Shown here in pieces: positions 46,171-57,662 of a stretch of DNA of 64,000 bases. Both the position numbers and the translations under genes were made by a program. The notes below the pieces were generated by a model. The model was not told the DNA's origin, made no database searches, and saw only the letters and a program-made list of their open reading frames with translations. The stretch is taken from NCBI RefSeq assembly GCF_027595985.1, contig NC_073313.1, forward strand, positions 99,373,552 to 99,437,551, in the 5' to 3' direction. Within the stretch, counting starts at the first letter, position 1; every line of letters begins with the position of its first letter. The DNA is from Sorex araneus. Its lineage: Eukaryota > Chordata > Mammalia > Eulipotyphla > Soricidae.

Positions 46171-46540
46171 AAGAATAACATAGTCAAAGAGTAAAAACTA
46201 ATGTTGCTCAATATTCTACATGTGCAGATTAACAGTATAGGAAAAAGACTGAGGAGGCTTGCCCATTAAAATTTATTAAGTGTAATATGTCATAAGGGGA
46301 AAGCTAAATTCCAGATGATCTAACTCATTTGTGGTATACAAAGAAAGAAAGCAAGGAAACAAATAAAATCTAACAAAAACAAACCTCTGGATTCTGACTT
46401 TTGTACTGATGTTACTGGAGGAAAAAGGAAAGGTGAATTTAAGGGTGGATGGTATCCAATCATCTGTGGTAGAAGGGTATTGATATCATTGGAGATGTGG
46501 TAGTCTAAAATTTTAAATATTTGAACTATATTTTATATTT
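46171..46540. other. No recognised gene
   Basis: AT-rich sequence without a supported feature. Confidence 0.4.
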
Positions 46541-47110
46541 TTAACTTTTATTTTTTATTAAGACATGATATTTCACATAGTCATTCATAGTTGAGCTTTA
46601 GGCATATTATATTCCAGCACCAGTTCTACCATGAATGTCAAATTCCTTTAACTTGTTCAGGTTCCCTCTCCCACACACCCCATCCCCCAGCCTAATAGTC
46701 TGTCTCCTTGACAGGCACCTTTTGAAGTTTGATTGTTGTGGTTTAGGTTTTCTGCTCTCAGTGTTGACTCTGTGGTTACAATATCATGCCTTACATTACT
46801 TCCCATCTGCTTCTTGCTACCGCCATCAATTTTATACCCTTTCCATCCTTATCCTTCTTATATTATGGAGTCAAGTGTGAATGAATTATAACATTTTAAA
46901 TATCTTATTCTATACACTACAGATGAGGTCATCCTGTTTGTCTTCTTTTTTTTAACTACTTCACTTAACATTATATCACGTAGTTCTATCCAAATTGCAA
47001 AAAATTGTATGATTTTGTCATTCCTTGCAGTTGCATAGTATAACATTGTATAGTTATACCACAACTTCATAAATCACCCATCTGTTGTTGGAAACCTATT
47101 TTTGAACTGT
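46541..47110 (-). mobile_element. Old L1 remnant
   Basis: This is diverged antisense L1: a tattccagcaccagttctac / ccctctcccacacacccc 3' UTR, then a reverse frame like the ORF2 C-terminus (46858-47070: LWYNYTMLYYATARNDKI). Confidence 0.75.
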
Positions 47111-47282
47111 ATATTACAGAGATATGAAATTGTATTATATTCTCTCAAACTTAAACATATACTCTTTAATGTAACATTACCTCAATACAAAATAGAAAAT
47201 TAACAAAATAAATTATTCTTATTAAGCTTCTGAACTCAATTAATTTTCAAACCAAGAATATAATTATCATTATTTTTGTTTT

Positions 47283-47446
47283 GTCTTTAGGCCACATCTG
47301 GGGATATTCAGAAGATACTCCTGGATCTTCACCCAGGAATCTATCCTGGCAATGCTCAGGGTACCATAGTAGAGTTCCAGGGGTCAAATCCAGGTCAGAT
47401 GTGTGCAAAGCAGTTGTCCTACCTGGTGTATTATTGTTTCAGCCAA
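47283..47446 (-). mobile_element. Old tRNA-derived SINE
   Basis: This antisense copy has ttaggccacatctggggata, atcctggcaatgctcagggt and ggtcaaatccaggtcagatg. The older divergence is visible. Confidence 0.65.
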
Positions 47447-47639
47447 TGTTTTTTAAGATTTCTTTCTTTTCCAGTATTTTGATTTGGTTATCATGCATTT
47501 CAATACTGGTAATGATAGTTTTATGATACATCATTTCAATAACAAACCTACCAAAAGAGTACCCACTTCTAACATCTTTACTAACATCTAAGAGCAGGTA
47601 TCACGCCGAGGGGTGATGAGCAGTGGTAGTCTCACGTGG

Positions 47640-48345
47640 CCTTCTGTTACTAGGATGTGGCTTGGGAGAAGGTTGCTAGGATGATTGTGAAGACAACATC
47701 CGGGGTCTGGGAGGCGTTGACGACAGACTGGATGCCTCATTTGCGGTAGTACGCCACAAGGTGGGTGGTCTGTGTGTAGTAGGCTTCCAGCCGAATTTTC
47801 AAGGTCTTCTCGTTATCATCTGATCCGCAGACCAGCGTCTCCCCCATGATATCGTCTTTCATGGGTTTCTTTGGGGGGTTGAGCTCTTCGTGGTGGGAAC
47901 AGCCACTCGCGGGATGAATCAGCTTTCTTGTGATCCTCCGGATCAGCAGAGAGTCAGGGATGCTGAACTCAATCACAGAATCCTGCTTCTCTTTCCTCTT
48001 CTTCATGAGATCATCTAGCATTTCCGCCTGCTTCACATTCCAAGGGAAGCCGTCTAGGAGGAAACCATTCCTGCGTGATGGGGGTCTCCATGAGTTCTAC
48101 GACCATTTCATCACTCACCACTTTTCCGGCATCCATAGTGACCTTCAGCTTTTTTTCCAGCTCTGATCCAGAAGCCACCATCGCCCTCAGCATATCCCCG
48201 GTAGCTTAATGGCAGACACAGAAGTCTTTGGCCAATTTGGGTGCCTGGGTGCCTGTTTCAGCCCCCATCGGCTGCAGCAGCACAGCCCGGATGCCCTTCG
48301 GGTACTCGACAGCCTGTGTGTGTGGGCACTTTGGGAGCCATGGCC
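47640..48345 (-). pseudogene. AK2: Processed pseudogene of adenylate kinase 2
   Basis: The - strand translates in pieces to mitochondrial adenylate kinase 2, which catalyses ATP + AMP = 2 ADP in the intermembrane space. [19 protein letters not shown] and [12 protein letters not shown] lie at 48011-48193. [36 protein letters not shown], then [18 protein letters not shown] lie at 47737-48036. The part after YYRK (SQTPDVVF, then TSD-like end) continues after a stop at about 47735. The N-terminal part (YPKGIRAVL-like, P-loop region changed) is at about 48200-48345. There are no introns, but several frameshifts and stops. The P-loop glycines are not preserved. It lies between old L1 segments. It is clearly non-functional as an enzyme gene. 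Confidence 0.9.
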
Positions 48346-48384
48346 ACGGGTCCCTCACTGCTCCAGCACGCATCGCCTTCCCCC

Positions 48385-48775
48385 TGCCCCTAAGTTTTAT
48401 AAGTGTTTTATATTTCTTGGATGACTGGTGGCCAAATATTTTCTTACAGTTTGTGAAATTTTCTTTTTATTCTAGTCATCATTTCTTTTGTAGTACAGAA
48501 GCATCTTAATTTGATGCAGTCCAATTTGTTTATTTTTGCTTCTGTTTCCTTGGCCAGTGTCATTGAGTCATTGAAAATGCCTCTAAATCTAATATCATGA
48601 AATGTTCTCCCTATGTTATCCTTGATATAAATTATGTGTTAATCAATGGTTGTCAGCCATTTTGAAATGACTCTTTTATTGTGGAAGGTGTGAACTAGGT
48701 GTTTGAGTTCGATTTTTTACACGTGGTTGACCAGTTTTCCCAATATAATTTTTTGTGAAGTGGAAGATATTATTC
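48385..48775 (-). mobile_element. Old L1 ORF2 remnant
   Basis: Diverged antisense ORF2: ttgtagtacagaagcatctt, ttgatgcagtccaatttgtt, ttggccagtgtcattgagtc. The same region is recognisable in younger L1s at 32190-32240. It may be the continuation of the L1 at 46541-47110, interrupted by the AK2 pseudogene. Confidence 0.7.
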
Positions 48776-49089
48776 ATGGCATTGTAAATTACAGTGCATA
48801 ATGAAATGCTTTAAAATATCTTTGTTACTTTTACGTGGTAATATTATATATTATTGAAAGAAAACTATTATCTTCATAAAAATTAGAAATTAATTCAGAC
48901 CAGGCCTATAATAAGACAAAGCCCTTAATCAAAGAATGATGCAATTTATTATAAGCCAATAACTTTGCAAAAGGGAAGTTGCTATTCTTATTTTAGACAA
49001 ATTATATTTTAGGCCAAGATTACAAGATACAAACACATACACTACAGCCTTCAAGTGAAAAATCGCTCAGAAAGATGGTGCTTCAGAAC
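48776..49089. other. No recognised gene
   Basis: Very AT-rich sequence. No supported feature. Confidence 0.4.
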
Positions 49090-49255
49090 TAGAGAGATGG
49101 TACAATGGTTAAAATGTTTGTTTTGTGTGTACCCGGCCAGTATTCAATCCCTGGCACCACATACAGTGTGTTGAGCATCACCAGGACTGATCCTGTGTGC
49201 AGAACCAAGAGCAAGCCATGAGCACAGCTTGCTATGATCCAAAACACCTAAAAAA
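49090..49255 (+). mobile_element. Old tRNA-derived SINE
   Basis: This sense copy has actagagagatggtacaatg, attcaatccctggcaccaca and atcaccaggactgatcctgt. Confidence 0.7.
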
Positions 49256-49539
49256 TGGAGTTTCATTAGAACTGAATTACAAAGTAAACTATCAGATTGT
49301 ATCTTCTGCGAGAAATTGAGAGAATTTATATAATTTATATAATGTCTTCATTAAATGCTTAATACGTTTCCCCAATTAAGTCCACTGGACTTGATGCTTC
49401 CTGTTTTGGAAGGTCATTAATAACAAATTTAATGTATTTAATAGATATAGATTTATAAAAATGCCCATTTGAAATATAAATAAGTTGTGAAATAAATTTA
49501 TATCATTTCTGTGTTGCTTTGTGTATTGAAACACTTTCA

Positions 49540-49900
49540 GACATAATTGACATATACAATTTAATCATACAAACAGGAATATTCAAATAGTTTCAGTATA
49601 TTCACCAAAGTGAATTTTATATTTACATATGTCAATAAGAAAACATTAAACCTTCAGCTATCATCATACTTGCATCATTCAAGCAACTGCTAATCAACTT
49701 TTCTTTATTTCTGTAAGATATTTTATATGTATTTTATATGTATAAAACCATACAGCCTACATTTTGTAAAATGGCTTATCTCACTTAAAATAGCACTTCA
49801 AATGCTTATCCATGTTGCATTATGTATCAGAAAATCACTCCTCTTTATATCTGGGTAATAATAATGTGAGTTTCCCTTATTTTGTTTATATCGGGGAAAG
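49540..49900 (-). mobile_element. Probable old L1 remnant
   Basis: The stretch ggcttatctcacttaaaata / ttatccatgttgcattatgt / ctttatatctgggtaat follows the antisense order of L1 ORF2 end and 3' UTR (tcatttcacttagc... gtagatgtacc). It is strongly diverged. Confidence 0.45.
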
Positions 49901-49904
49901 ATTG

Positions 49905-49995
49905 TTTGGGGGACAGAGAGATAATACAGTGGATGGGGCATTTGCCTTGCATGCAGACATCCTTGGTTCCATCCCTGGCACCCTATATAGCTCCT
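49905..49995 (+). mobile_element. tRNA-derived SINE head
   Basis: The head and B box (ggacagagagataatacagt, ttgccttgcatgc, ggttccatccctggcaccc) are present. The body is missing. Confidence 0.7.
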
Positions 49996-50194
49996 GTATT
50001 ATCTTCCATGAATTATATATGTATATATTACATTTATTGATTCGATTTATTTAATCTTAATTTTTGCATATGCTAAAAAATAAAGCTACAAGTGCATCTA
50101 TTGCTTCTTTATGCTGTTTGAGCACCATGTGCTGAAAACATTCATTTGCTTCTATTGATGGCTTTTAAACTTGTAAAAAGGTCTATTAACTGGG

Positions 50195-50490
50195 GAGACA
50201 ATGCTGAGATTAAGGTGCTGACCGCCCCTGTGATTGAGCATAGTTCCATCACAAGTACTGCATACACCCTAAACACTTCAGGCATGTACAAAGGAACAGG
50301 AAAATATTGGTACAATACAAAGTAGGGTTATAGCAGGTATGGCTCTTGACTTACAAGTCTTATATGTAGCCAACCTGGTTTAGATTCTTAGCACTCAAGA
50401 TTGTCTCCTGACCACTGCTAAAAGTGATTGCTGAGCACAGAGTCAGGAGTCAGCTTTAAGCATCACTGGGTGTGCTCACCCAAAAAAATC
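50195..50490 (+). mobile_element. Old tRNA-derived SINE copies
   Basis: A first partial copy (gattaaggtgctgaccgccc) is followed by a fuller one from about 50330 (gtagccaacctggtttagat, gctgagcacagagtcaggag, acccaaaaaaa). Confidence 0.55.
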
Positions 50491-51020
50491 CCCCTACCGA
50501 CAATATTAATACTATAATTCCACTTTAACTCCCACTTTATAAAAACACTAAAAAAAGTCTTGTCTCAAACCCTTGAGGTTTCAGAAGCCAAAAGGTGAGT
50601 TGATGATCCACCGACTATGCATGCAAGTGTAGTTCGTGTAGGATCTACACAGGCTAATTATTCACCTTCACTCAACATAAATGGTGCTGAAAAAGTCAGG
50701 GTAGGTTGTCACTGCAATAAGCATTCCATTTATCCCCACCTCTGATGTTAGAGAAACTCAATGGGAACTTGAACCTACACATCTATCTGGCACCAAATAA
50801 GGCAGTCTAGTGTGCATTCTACTGTCTCCCTCACCTTTCTTGGTAAACTCTATTCATTACTGAGCCTCTGGCCTCCATGAAAGTAGTACCAAGTACTGGG
50901 AAGAAGGATTGTCTGGCACATTGCTTTCTTCTTCCTTGCCCTGATGTTTCCAGACTAGTGGGTTACTGAATCAGTAATTCAATACACACTTCCTGGTGTC
51001 AGCAATGCCCACAGAGAAAT
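50491..51020. other. No recognised gene
   Basis: Unique-looking sequence. No supported feature. Confidence 0.4.
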
Positions 51021-51034
51021 TGATTTACACTCTT

Positions 51035-51689
51035 TTTAAAATTTTTTAATTGTATATATTTATTTATTTTTTAAATTTTATTTTATTGAATCACCATGTG
51101 GAAAATTACAATGCTTTAAAGCTTAAGTCTTAGTCATACAATGCTGAAACAACCATCCCTTCACCAGTGCCCATATCCCACCACCAAAGACAAAAAAAAA
51201 AACACAGTACACCTCCCATCCCGCCCACCACCCCCCGCCTTGTAACTGATAAATTTCACTTTACTTTCTATTTACTTTGGTTACATTTAATATTTCAACA
51301 CAAACCTCACCATTATTATTAGGAGCACCCCACTAGAGTCAGACCTGTTGTGAACAGAAATGAGGTCTTGGATTTCTGTACTTTAACAACTAAGTCCAGG
51401 GAGATTTCTTCCGGATATTCGATCATTGCAAGCTTGTAAACCTCATCTGTGGTCGTCATAATATGGTGGTCCCCACGCCCTTCATCCCCGGGAAGGGACA
51501 GGCGAGAGAGAGAAATACCTTTCCCCTCCCGGGCGGGCATGGGGTCTCGGCTTAGTTCTCTGGCTGGAGACAATCTGCAAGGAGCAGTCCATGTTGTAGT
51601 TGGTCCAGCTGGGACTGGATTCACGCTCGTGCAGCTGCGGAGGAGCCGCACACGCGTACGGCCCGCGGGGTCACATTTCGGCAGTGGTC
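51035..51689 (-). mobile_element. Composite retroelement E with 14-bp TSD
   Basis: The TSD is tgatttacactctt (51021-51034, 51690-51703). The left end is an antisense L1-type tail with A-rich end. The middle shares aactaagtccagggagattt and tggtcgtcataatatggtgg with element D. The 5' end is GC-rich (gcacacgcgtacggcccgcg). A 110-codon reverse frame (51319-51651) is present but has no recognisable protein motif. Confidence 0.85.
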
Positions 51690-51703
51690 TGATTTACACT
51701 CTT

Positions 51704-52284
51704 ACTTTGATATAACAAAGCGTGCATCAGCACTTTTTGTCATTGGAAATTTATCAAGTTAATTGCTGTGGAGACGGGTCTTTGAGTCAAACTTTATCTC
51801 ATCCATTTGCCATGATGGAGTGTGTCAGTATCCGTTCTTGAATTTGAAAACAGGCCCTACAGTAGTCTGTGTTGAACATGAGACTTGATGTAGTCTCGCC
51901 ATATGGGCGTGGTAAACAAAATTTCCAAGACAAAATAGCAAAATCAAGAGCCAAAAGAAACTTCAAACTTAAATAATAAAATCCAATCTTAGATGCTGAC
52001 CTGAGTGAATATTCCAATTATGTGTCAAAAAATTTAAAGTTGTGGAGTTCATGCCCAATTTAATCAGCATAATCAATGGCTGAATAAATAACAGTGCTGC
52101 TACATTATATTAAAAAAAGAATTTTAAAGTTACTGTAGTACAGTTGCTCCAGCAAAAAAATTATAAAGTGTTTTCATGCAAAAATAAATTTAAAAATTAG
52201 CAAAGAAACAGAACTTATAAAAGTCAACAAATTTAAATCATAAAAATCAAAATTACCAAAAGAAGTATAAAATATTCATGAGAG
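51704..52284. other. No recognised gene
   Basis: AT-rich sequence without a supported feature. Confidence 0.4.
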
Positions 52285-52460
52285 CAGATGTGACAGTAAA
52301 GCAGGTAAAGCATTTTCCTTGCAAGCAGGGAACTAGGGTTCTATCTTTGGCACTCCAAATGGTCCCCTGAGCCCTGCCAGGCATAATCCCTGAGGGAAGA
52401 ACTGGTGAATAAACAGTGAATAAACTGGTGAATAAATGAGCACAGATGGGTGTGGCCCCA
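52285..52460 (+). mobile_element. Old tRNA-derived SINE
   Basis: The stretch gagagcagatgtgacagtaa, ttccttgcaagcag and ggttctatctttggcactcc, then cctgagccctgccaggcata, is a sense copy with a small internal duplication (ggtgaataaac twice). Confidence 0.65.
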
Positions 52461-52859
52461 AAGGAAGCAAATTAAACTACTCACAAGATGGGAGATAAAC
52501 TGTAGTATGGAAAAGGCAAAAGAATCAATGAATTTGAGACTGAATAATATACCCAATGTAAACAACAGAACCAAATGAAATAATTACCATGACTGAAAAC
52601 AGGTTGGGTCTCAGGGAACATTCCAATCACTAGATTCTCAGTGACGAGTGAGAAAGAAGGATGATAACGTGTAGCTGAAAAATTCCTAAATTAAGAACAC
52701 AGATAGGAACAAAAAATGTTCCTATTTCCAGATGACATATTTGTCTACATAAAATATTGCATGGACATTAAAGATCATTAATAAATAAGAAAAATGCCTC
52801 CCATTTGCAATTATATGCCCACCATAGAGATTAAAGACAAATTTGTTTTCTAAAGGGGG

Positions 52860-53010
52860 ACTAGCAGAGTTCAGGAGTTAACTCACTTTCCTTGCATACT
52901 ACTGATCCTGGCCAGAACCTGCAGAATCACAGATGGTCAGTGGAGCACCTCCAGCAGTGATCCCTAAGCACAGAGCCTGGCTAAATCGTGAGCATGTCTG
53001 TGTGTGCCCC
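52860..53010 (+). mobile_element. Old tRNA-derived SINE
   Basis: This is a diverged sense copy: aactcactttccttgcatac, acctccagcagtgatcccta, agcacagagcctgg. Confidence 0.55.
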
Positions 53011-53399
53011 AAATCTACATAAAAGAAACGAGTAAATGATTAATCTTAGACCTCCAAAGCAGTAAATAATATAGAAAGGAAAGGAAGTGGTGGGATCAGA
53101 AGCATTGGATGAGTGTTGGATGCGAAGCTTTATTGAAGATGTTAGAACTGTTTTCTCACTACATTCTACCCCCAATCGCTAGTGAGTACTTGGATTCCTT
53201 TTCAATACATCAGAGCTCCAGAGACACTAACCTCTGATCCCTTTTTGTTACCAAGTGGCTACTCGTTTTTAACTTAAGACATCCCACAACATATTCAATA
53301 AACACACACAGATGTTGTGTGATTTTGAGAAGGGGCCAGTCAGAAACCCTGGCGAGACTGTGGCTCAGCCACAGAGAGAAACACCACGTATTTCTTTCT

Positions 53400-53722
53400 A
53401 CCCAAGAAAGCCTAAGATGGCCGGCAGTACTTGTTACCACCCACTCAAAGGAACTTCCGGGACTTGCTGTTCCTGAGAGCGGGAAAGATTTTGGCCCCGC
53501 CTCCTAGTACGAAGATGATTGACAGCGCCTGTCACAAGGTCTACTCTCCTCCAATCACAAGCGTTCTTCTGGTTAGCTCAACTTCGGGAAGGCGCCATTA
53601 TGGCGCTGGGAGGCTCCGAAGCTTGAGGCTTGCTCGTCGCGATCCTGAGGCAACTCTACCAGCTTCCATTCTTGAACTTTTGGAAAGATTACCATATTTT
53701 CCCAACCCTTCTCCCAAATTAG
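53400..53722 (+). promoter_or_regulatory. GC-rich promoter and first exon of an unidentified gene
   Basis: This is the only non-transposon CpG-rich island in the window. It has an aagatggccgg YY1-like site (about 53414), acttccggg ETS-type sites, a ggccccgcctcc GC box (about 53493), a ctccaatcac CCAAT box and cgccattatggcgct. A strong donor ATTAG|GTAAGTT follows at 53722/53723. One frame from ATG 53515 stays open to the donor (about 69 residues, with ASILELLERLPYF at its end), while another ATG at 53601 gives only a short upstream frame. I do not recognise the protein. The rest of the gene should lie downstream on the + strand, and I found no convincing second exon. Confidence 0.6.
53515..53722 (+). 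CDS. Possible first coding exon, product unknown
   Basis: The frame from ATG 53515 (MIDSACHKVYSPP) runs without stop to a strong splice donor at 53722 and ends in ASILELLERLPYFPNPSPK-type sequence. Against it: the CCAAT box lies inside this frame, so transcription may begin later and the exon may be 5' UTR. Coding status is open. Confidence 0.3.
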
Positions 53723-54094
53723 GTAAGTTATAACGGTATCCTTTTATAAATTTTACTGTAGAGCTGTAATTCCTCAGGGTCACGTTTAGGGATTAAGAAA
53801 GGCAATCGGCACTGACTCCTGTAAAACTCTACATCGTTGTGACAGAAAATATATTATTTCTGTCCTTTTTTGAATAAGAAAAGCAAATTAGTCTTCATGC
53901 TTAATTAAAAAATAGAGTTTTCTTTGTCAGGGATCCCCTGATAATAGGGGGAAACGGAATTGGGGAGAGGCACTGGGACAATGGTAGAGGGTGAGGCGGT
54001 GAGGCGTTAGAATGTTTTTATATATGAAACCCTGACATTATCAATATTGTAAATTGTGGTGCCTAAAATACATTTGAAAATAAAATTAATTAGG
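53723..54094. other. Possible intron start, no recognised gene
   Basis: AT-rich sequence after the donor at 53723. No supported feature. Confidence 0.4.
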
Positions 54095-54250
54095 GGCTGT
54101 AGAGATAGTACAGCGGATAGGGTGCTGCTTTGCCTGTGGCCGACCCTGTTCTATCCCCGGAATCCCATATTCTGATCCCCACCAGGAGTGATCCCTGAGC
54201 GTGGAGTCAAGAGTAAGGCCTGTCCACAAATGGATATGGCCGCTGGAAAA
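54095..54250 (+). mobile_element. tRNA-derived SINE, poly(A) class
   Basis: Sense copy: ggggctgtagagatagtaca, cctgtggccgaccctgttct, ccaggagtgatccctgagcg, ending in ggaaaaaaacc. Confidence 0.8.
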
Positions 54251-54487
54251 AAACCAAAGCAATAATAAATGAAAGGATGTTGTTTATAATGTGTATAGAA
54301 AAAAATAATCTGAGATACCCACCAGGTAAATAGAAGAAAAAAGAAAGGCAGTCGGCCTCAGCTGCTCAAGAACCACTTTCACTTAACTATTCATTCATCC
54401 CTCTACCCTCCAGTGAGATTCACTTTAATTATATGATTAATTAGAGTAAGCTTTCTGAATTTCCTAAATTTCTCTTCTTTTCTAGAT

Positions 54488-54650
54488 GTGGTGCAGAAGT
54501 GATAGTACAGTGGTTAGGTTGCTTTCCATGCACGAGACTGACGTGGTTCGATCCAAAGCACCCCATATAGTATCCCACGCTCAGCAGGGAGTGACTATTG
54601 AGCACAGAATCAGAAGTATAACCTGGGCACTGCTATATGTGATTCAAAAA
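54488..54650 (+). mobile_element. tRNA-derived SINE, poly(A) class
   Basis: Sense copy: gtgcagaagtgatagtacag, gacgtggttcgatccaaagc, gagtgactattgagcacaga and a short A-rich end. Confidence 0.75.
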
Positions 54651-55237
54651 ACACACTGATTGATTAGTTATGCTTTGAGTTATAGTTTGCTATAATTTGA
54701 ACACCCCTATACTTAAATGGTAAAGGATGAATTTTTATGTACACAGATAAACATTTTTATTCTGCTCTAAACATTTTCTTTTGTGTTTAAAATGCTTTTC
54801 TCGTGTAAAATGAAAGCAAATATTCATCTACAACTTCAGACAGGACTGCGGTTTGATTTCGTGTAACGGAGTCTCTAAGGTAATTTGAAATCACTTTTAT
54901 TTTATAAAGTAGAATGTTATAGACTTCTGTTGATTTGCAATACTATAGAAAGTTCAGGACTATGACTTCATATCCCTTCATGTGCATATATCTCTCCATG
55001 CTTTTATCATTTTTATCTTCCCCTTCTTTAAAAAATAGCACAGAAAAAAATGAAAATATGGTGAATTTATTTTTATGTGATGTAACATTTATTCATCTTT
55101 GTATTCTTTCTTCTAGGAACATTTCAATTTGCTAAACTGTTATTAAACAAGAACACTTTCCTTTATCCATTGGTTTTGCCTTTTTAATAATATATAATAA
55201 TTTAAAGTGCCTTCCTATTTTTCATATTTTGCTTTTG
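54651..55237. other. No recognised gene
   Basis: AT-rich sequence. No supported feature. Confidence 0.4.
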
Positions 55238-55400
55238 TAGGACATAGAGCTAATACAAGAGGTAAGGCACTGGCCTTGCAGAAGCTGGTTCCAGTTCAAT
55301 TCCAGTAATATATATGGTACCTCACTTCCACCAAAATGATCCTTGTACACAGAGACATGTAAGCCCTGAGCATAGAGGGTTGTATCCCCCAAAGAAAATA
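55238..55400 (+). mobile_element. Old tRNA-derived SINE
   Basis: Sense copy: aggacatagagctaatacaa, ggttccagttcaattccag, ccctgagcatagagggttgt, cccccaaag. Confidence 0.6.
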
Positions 55401-56342
55401 TAGAATTATAAAAATTATATTATTATTAATTGTATAATTATTGTAATTACAAATTATACTTCTTATAGTTACTCAAATGTCTCAGCAAATAGTCTTCACC
55501 AGTTTTAACATCAAATATTTACATCGTATGTAAACACAGAAAGATGATCAAAACTATGAAGTAGATGCAGTACTAGTAAGTAATATACAGACATTTCAAC
55601 TATATTAATTTTCAACAGTTCTCAAACTTAATCATTTTGTTTCAGGACTCATTCAGGATACTACATTGCATTTGGCCCACATTTCTCCATAGTCTCCTAG
55701 AAGCTGATAGTTCCTTAACCTCTCGGTGTTTTCACAAACCTGATTTATACTTTTGAAGATATCGCAGGTATTTCTATTGAATGTCAATTTGGTCTTATCT
55801 GATGTTGTTCTTATGATATAAGTTAGACATTTCGGGCAAGAATAGCTGTTTCAGTCTCCTTCCCCCTCTAACTTGACCTCAATGATAAGGGATGAATTTC
55901 CTTCCTAGTGGTCAGAAGGTGGCTGTGCAACAGACACTGAACACTCCACAGAAGAACTCCATGGCAGTTTATTATTAACGTTTGGTCCAGCCTGTGATAG
56001 TGATACAGGTAGAGCCTCACATATATTGCATTCTAGAAGAGCGTGAACAAGCCTCCTGATTTTCTTTAGATGTCAAGGCATACATATCACCAGGCCTTAA
56101 TATTAGGCTCCTTTCTCCAAACAACTGTCAGGGAGCAACTACCTGATGTCCATATATTATGTTCCATTTAATGAATTGACAAAGGTGGTGACGATTATTA
56201 TCTTAGTAATGCTACTATTTTTTCACCTGTCAATAATAAATATTATGATGGGAATTCCTTAAGACCATGAAGATGACCTGTTTCTTCTCAAAAACACTAT
56301 TTTTCGTAAAACATCTGGGGATTTTGTCTCCGATAATTATTT
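55401..56342. other. No recognised gene
   Basis: AT-rich, apparently unique sequence. No supported feature. Confidence 0.4.
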
Positions 56343-56359
56343 CCTAATGGCTACTTTTT

Positions 56360-56530
56360 TTTTTTGCTTTTTGGGTCAAACCTGGCAATGCTCAAGGGTT
56401 ACTCCTGGCTCTGCATGCAGGAATTACTCCTGGTGGTGCTCGGGGGACCATGTGGGACGCTGGGAATCGAACTGGGGTTGGCCGCGTGCAAGGCAAGCAC
56501 CCTACCCACTGTGCTAAAACTCCAGCCCAT
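56360..56530 (-). mobile_element. tRNA-derived SINE, poly(A) class
   Basis: This antisense copy has tgctttttgggtcaaacctg and gaatcgaactggggttggcc, and ends aaaactccagccc. It is flanked by cctaatggctacttttt (56343-56359 and 56531-56547), the same sequence that flanks the neighbouring L1. Confidence 0.92.
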
Positions 56531-57602
56531 CCTAATGGCTACTTTTTAAAATGTTATTGAATCACCATGAGGTAGTTACAAGCATTCATGTTTGGGTTAC
56601 AATCTCATAATGATCAAACACCCATCCCTCCACCTGTGCATATTCCCCACCACCAATATCCTGGGTATACCCCCTCTTTCTACCCTCCCCCTGTCTCTAT
56701 GGCAGACAATATTCCCCATACTCTCTATCTACTTTTGGGCATTATGACTTGCAAAATAGACACTGAGAGGTCATCATGTTTGGTCCATTATCTACTTTTC
56801 GGCATGCATCTTCCATTTCAACTGGTTCCTCCAGCCATCATTTTCTTAGTGATTCCTTCTCTATTCCATCTGCCTTCTCCCCTCCACTCATGAAGCAGTC
56901 TTCCTGCTATGGGTCAATCCTCCTGGCCCTTGTCTCTACTGTCCTTGGGTATCAGCCTCATGTGATGTTATTCTGTATGCCACAAATGAGTGCAGTCCCT
57001 CTGTCTGTCCCTCTCTTTCTGACTCATTTCACTTAGAATGATACTCTCCATGTCTATCCATTTATAAGCAAATTTCATGACTTCATCTCACCTAAAAGCT
57101 GCATAGTATTCCATTGTGTAGATGTACCAAAGTTTCTTTAACCAGTCATCTGTTTTAGGGCTTGTTTCTATATTTTGGCTATTGTGAATAGTGCTGCAAT
57201 GAATATATACGTACAGATGTCATTTATACTGTGCTTTTTTGCACCCTCTGGATATGTTCCCAGAAGTGGTATTGTGGGGTCATATGGAAGCTCAATTTCT
57301 AGTTTTTGAAGGACTGTCCATATTGTTTTCCAGAAAGGCTGGACCAGTTGTCATTCTTAGCAACAGTGAAGGAGTGTCTCTTTTCCCCCACATCCACGCC
57401 AGCACAGGTTGCTTTTGTTCTTTTGAATGTGTGCCAGTCAATGTGGTGTGAGATGATATCTCATTGTTGTTTTGATTTGCATCTCCCTGATGACTAGCAA
57501 TGTGGAGCATTTTTTCATGTGCCTTTTGGCCATTTGTATTTCCTTTTTGAGGAAACTTCTGTTCATTTCTTCTCCCCATTTTTGATGGGGTTGGAGGTTT
57601 TT

Positions 57603-57662
57603 TCTATTTTTTAATTTTTTAAAATTATATTGAATCACCGTGAGATACTTAAAAGCTTTCAG
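57603..57662 (-). mobile_element. 60-bp L1 3'-end stub inside L1 F
   Basis: Only the last bases of an L1 (ttgaatcaccgtgagatact and T-rich end) are present, between 15-bp repeats ttggaggttttttct (57588-57602, 57663-57677). Confidence 0.85.

Noticed and set aside
51319-51651. 110-codon frame in composite element E as a transposon protein
   Set aside because: Element D has stops and shifts in the same region and no known motif is present. It is probably a chance frame in GC-rich sequence.
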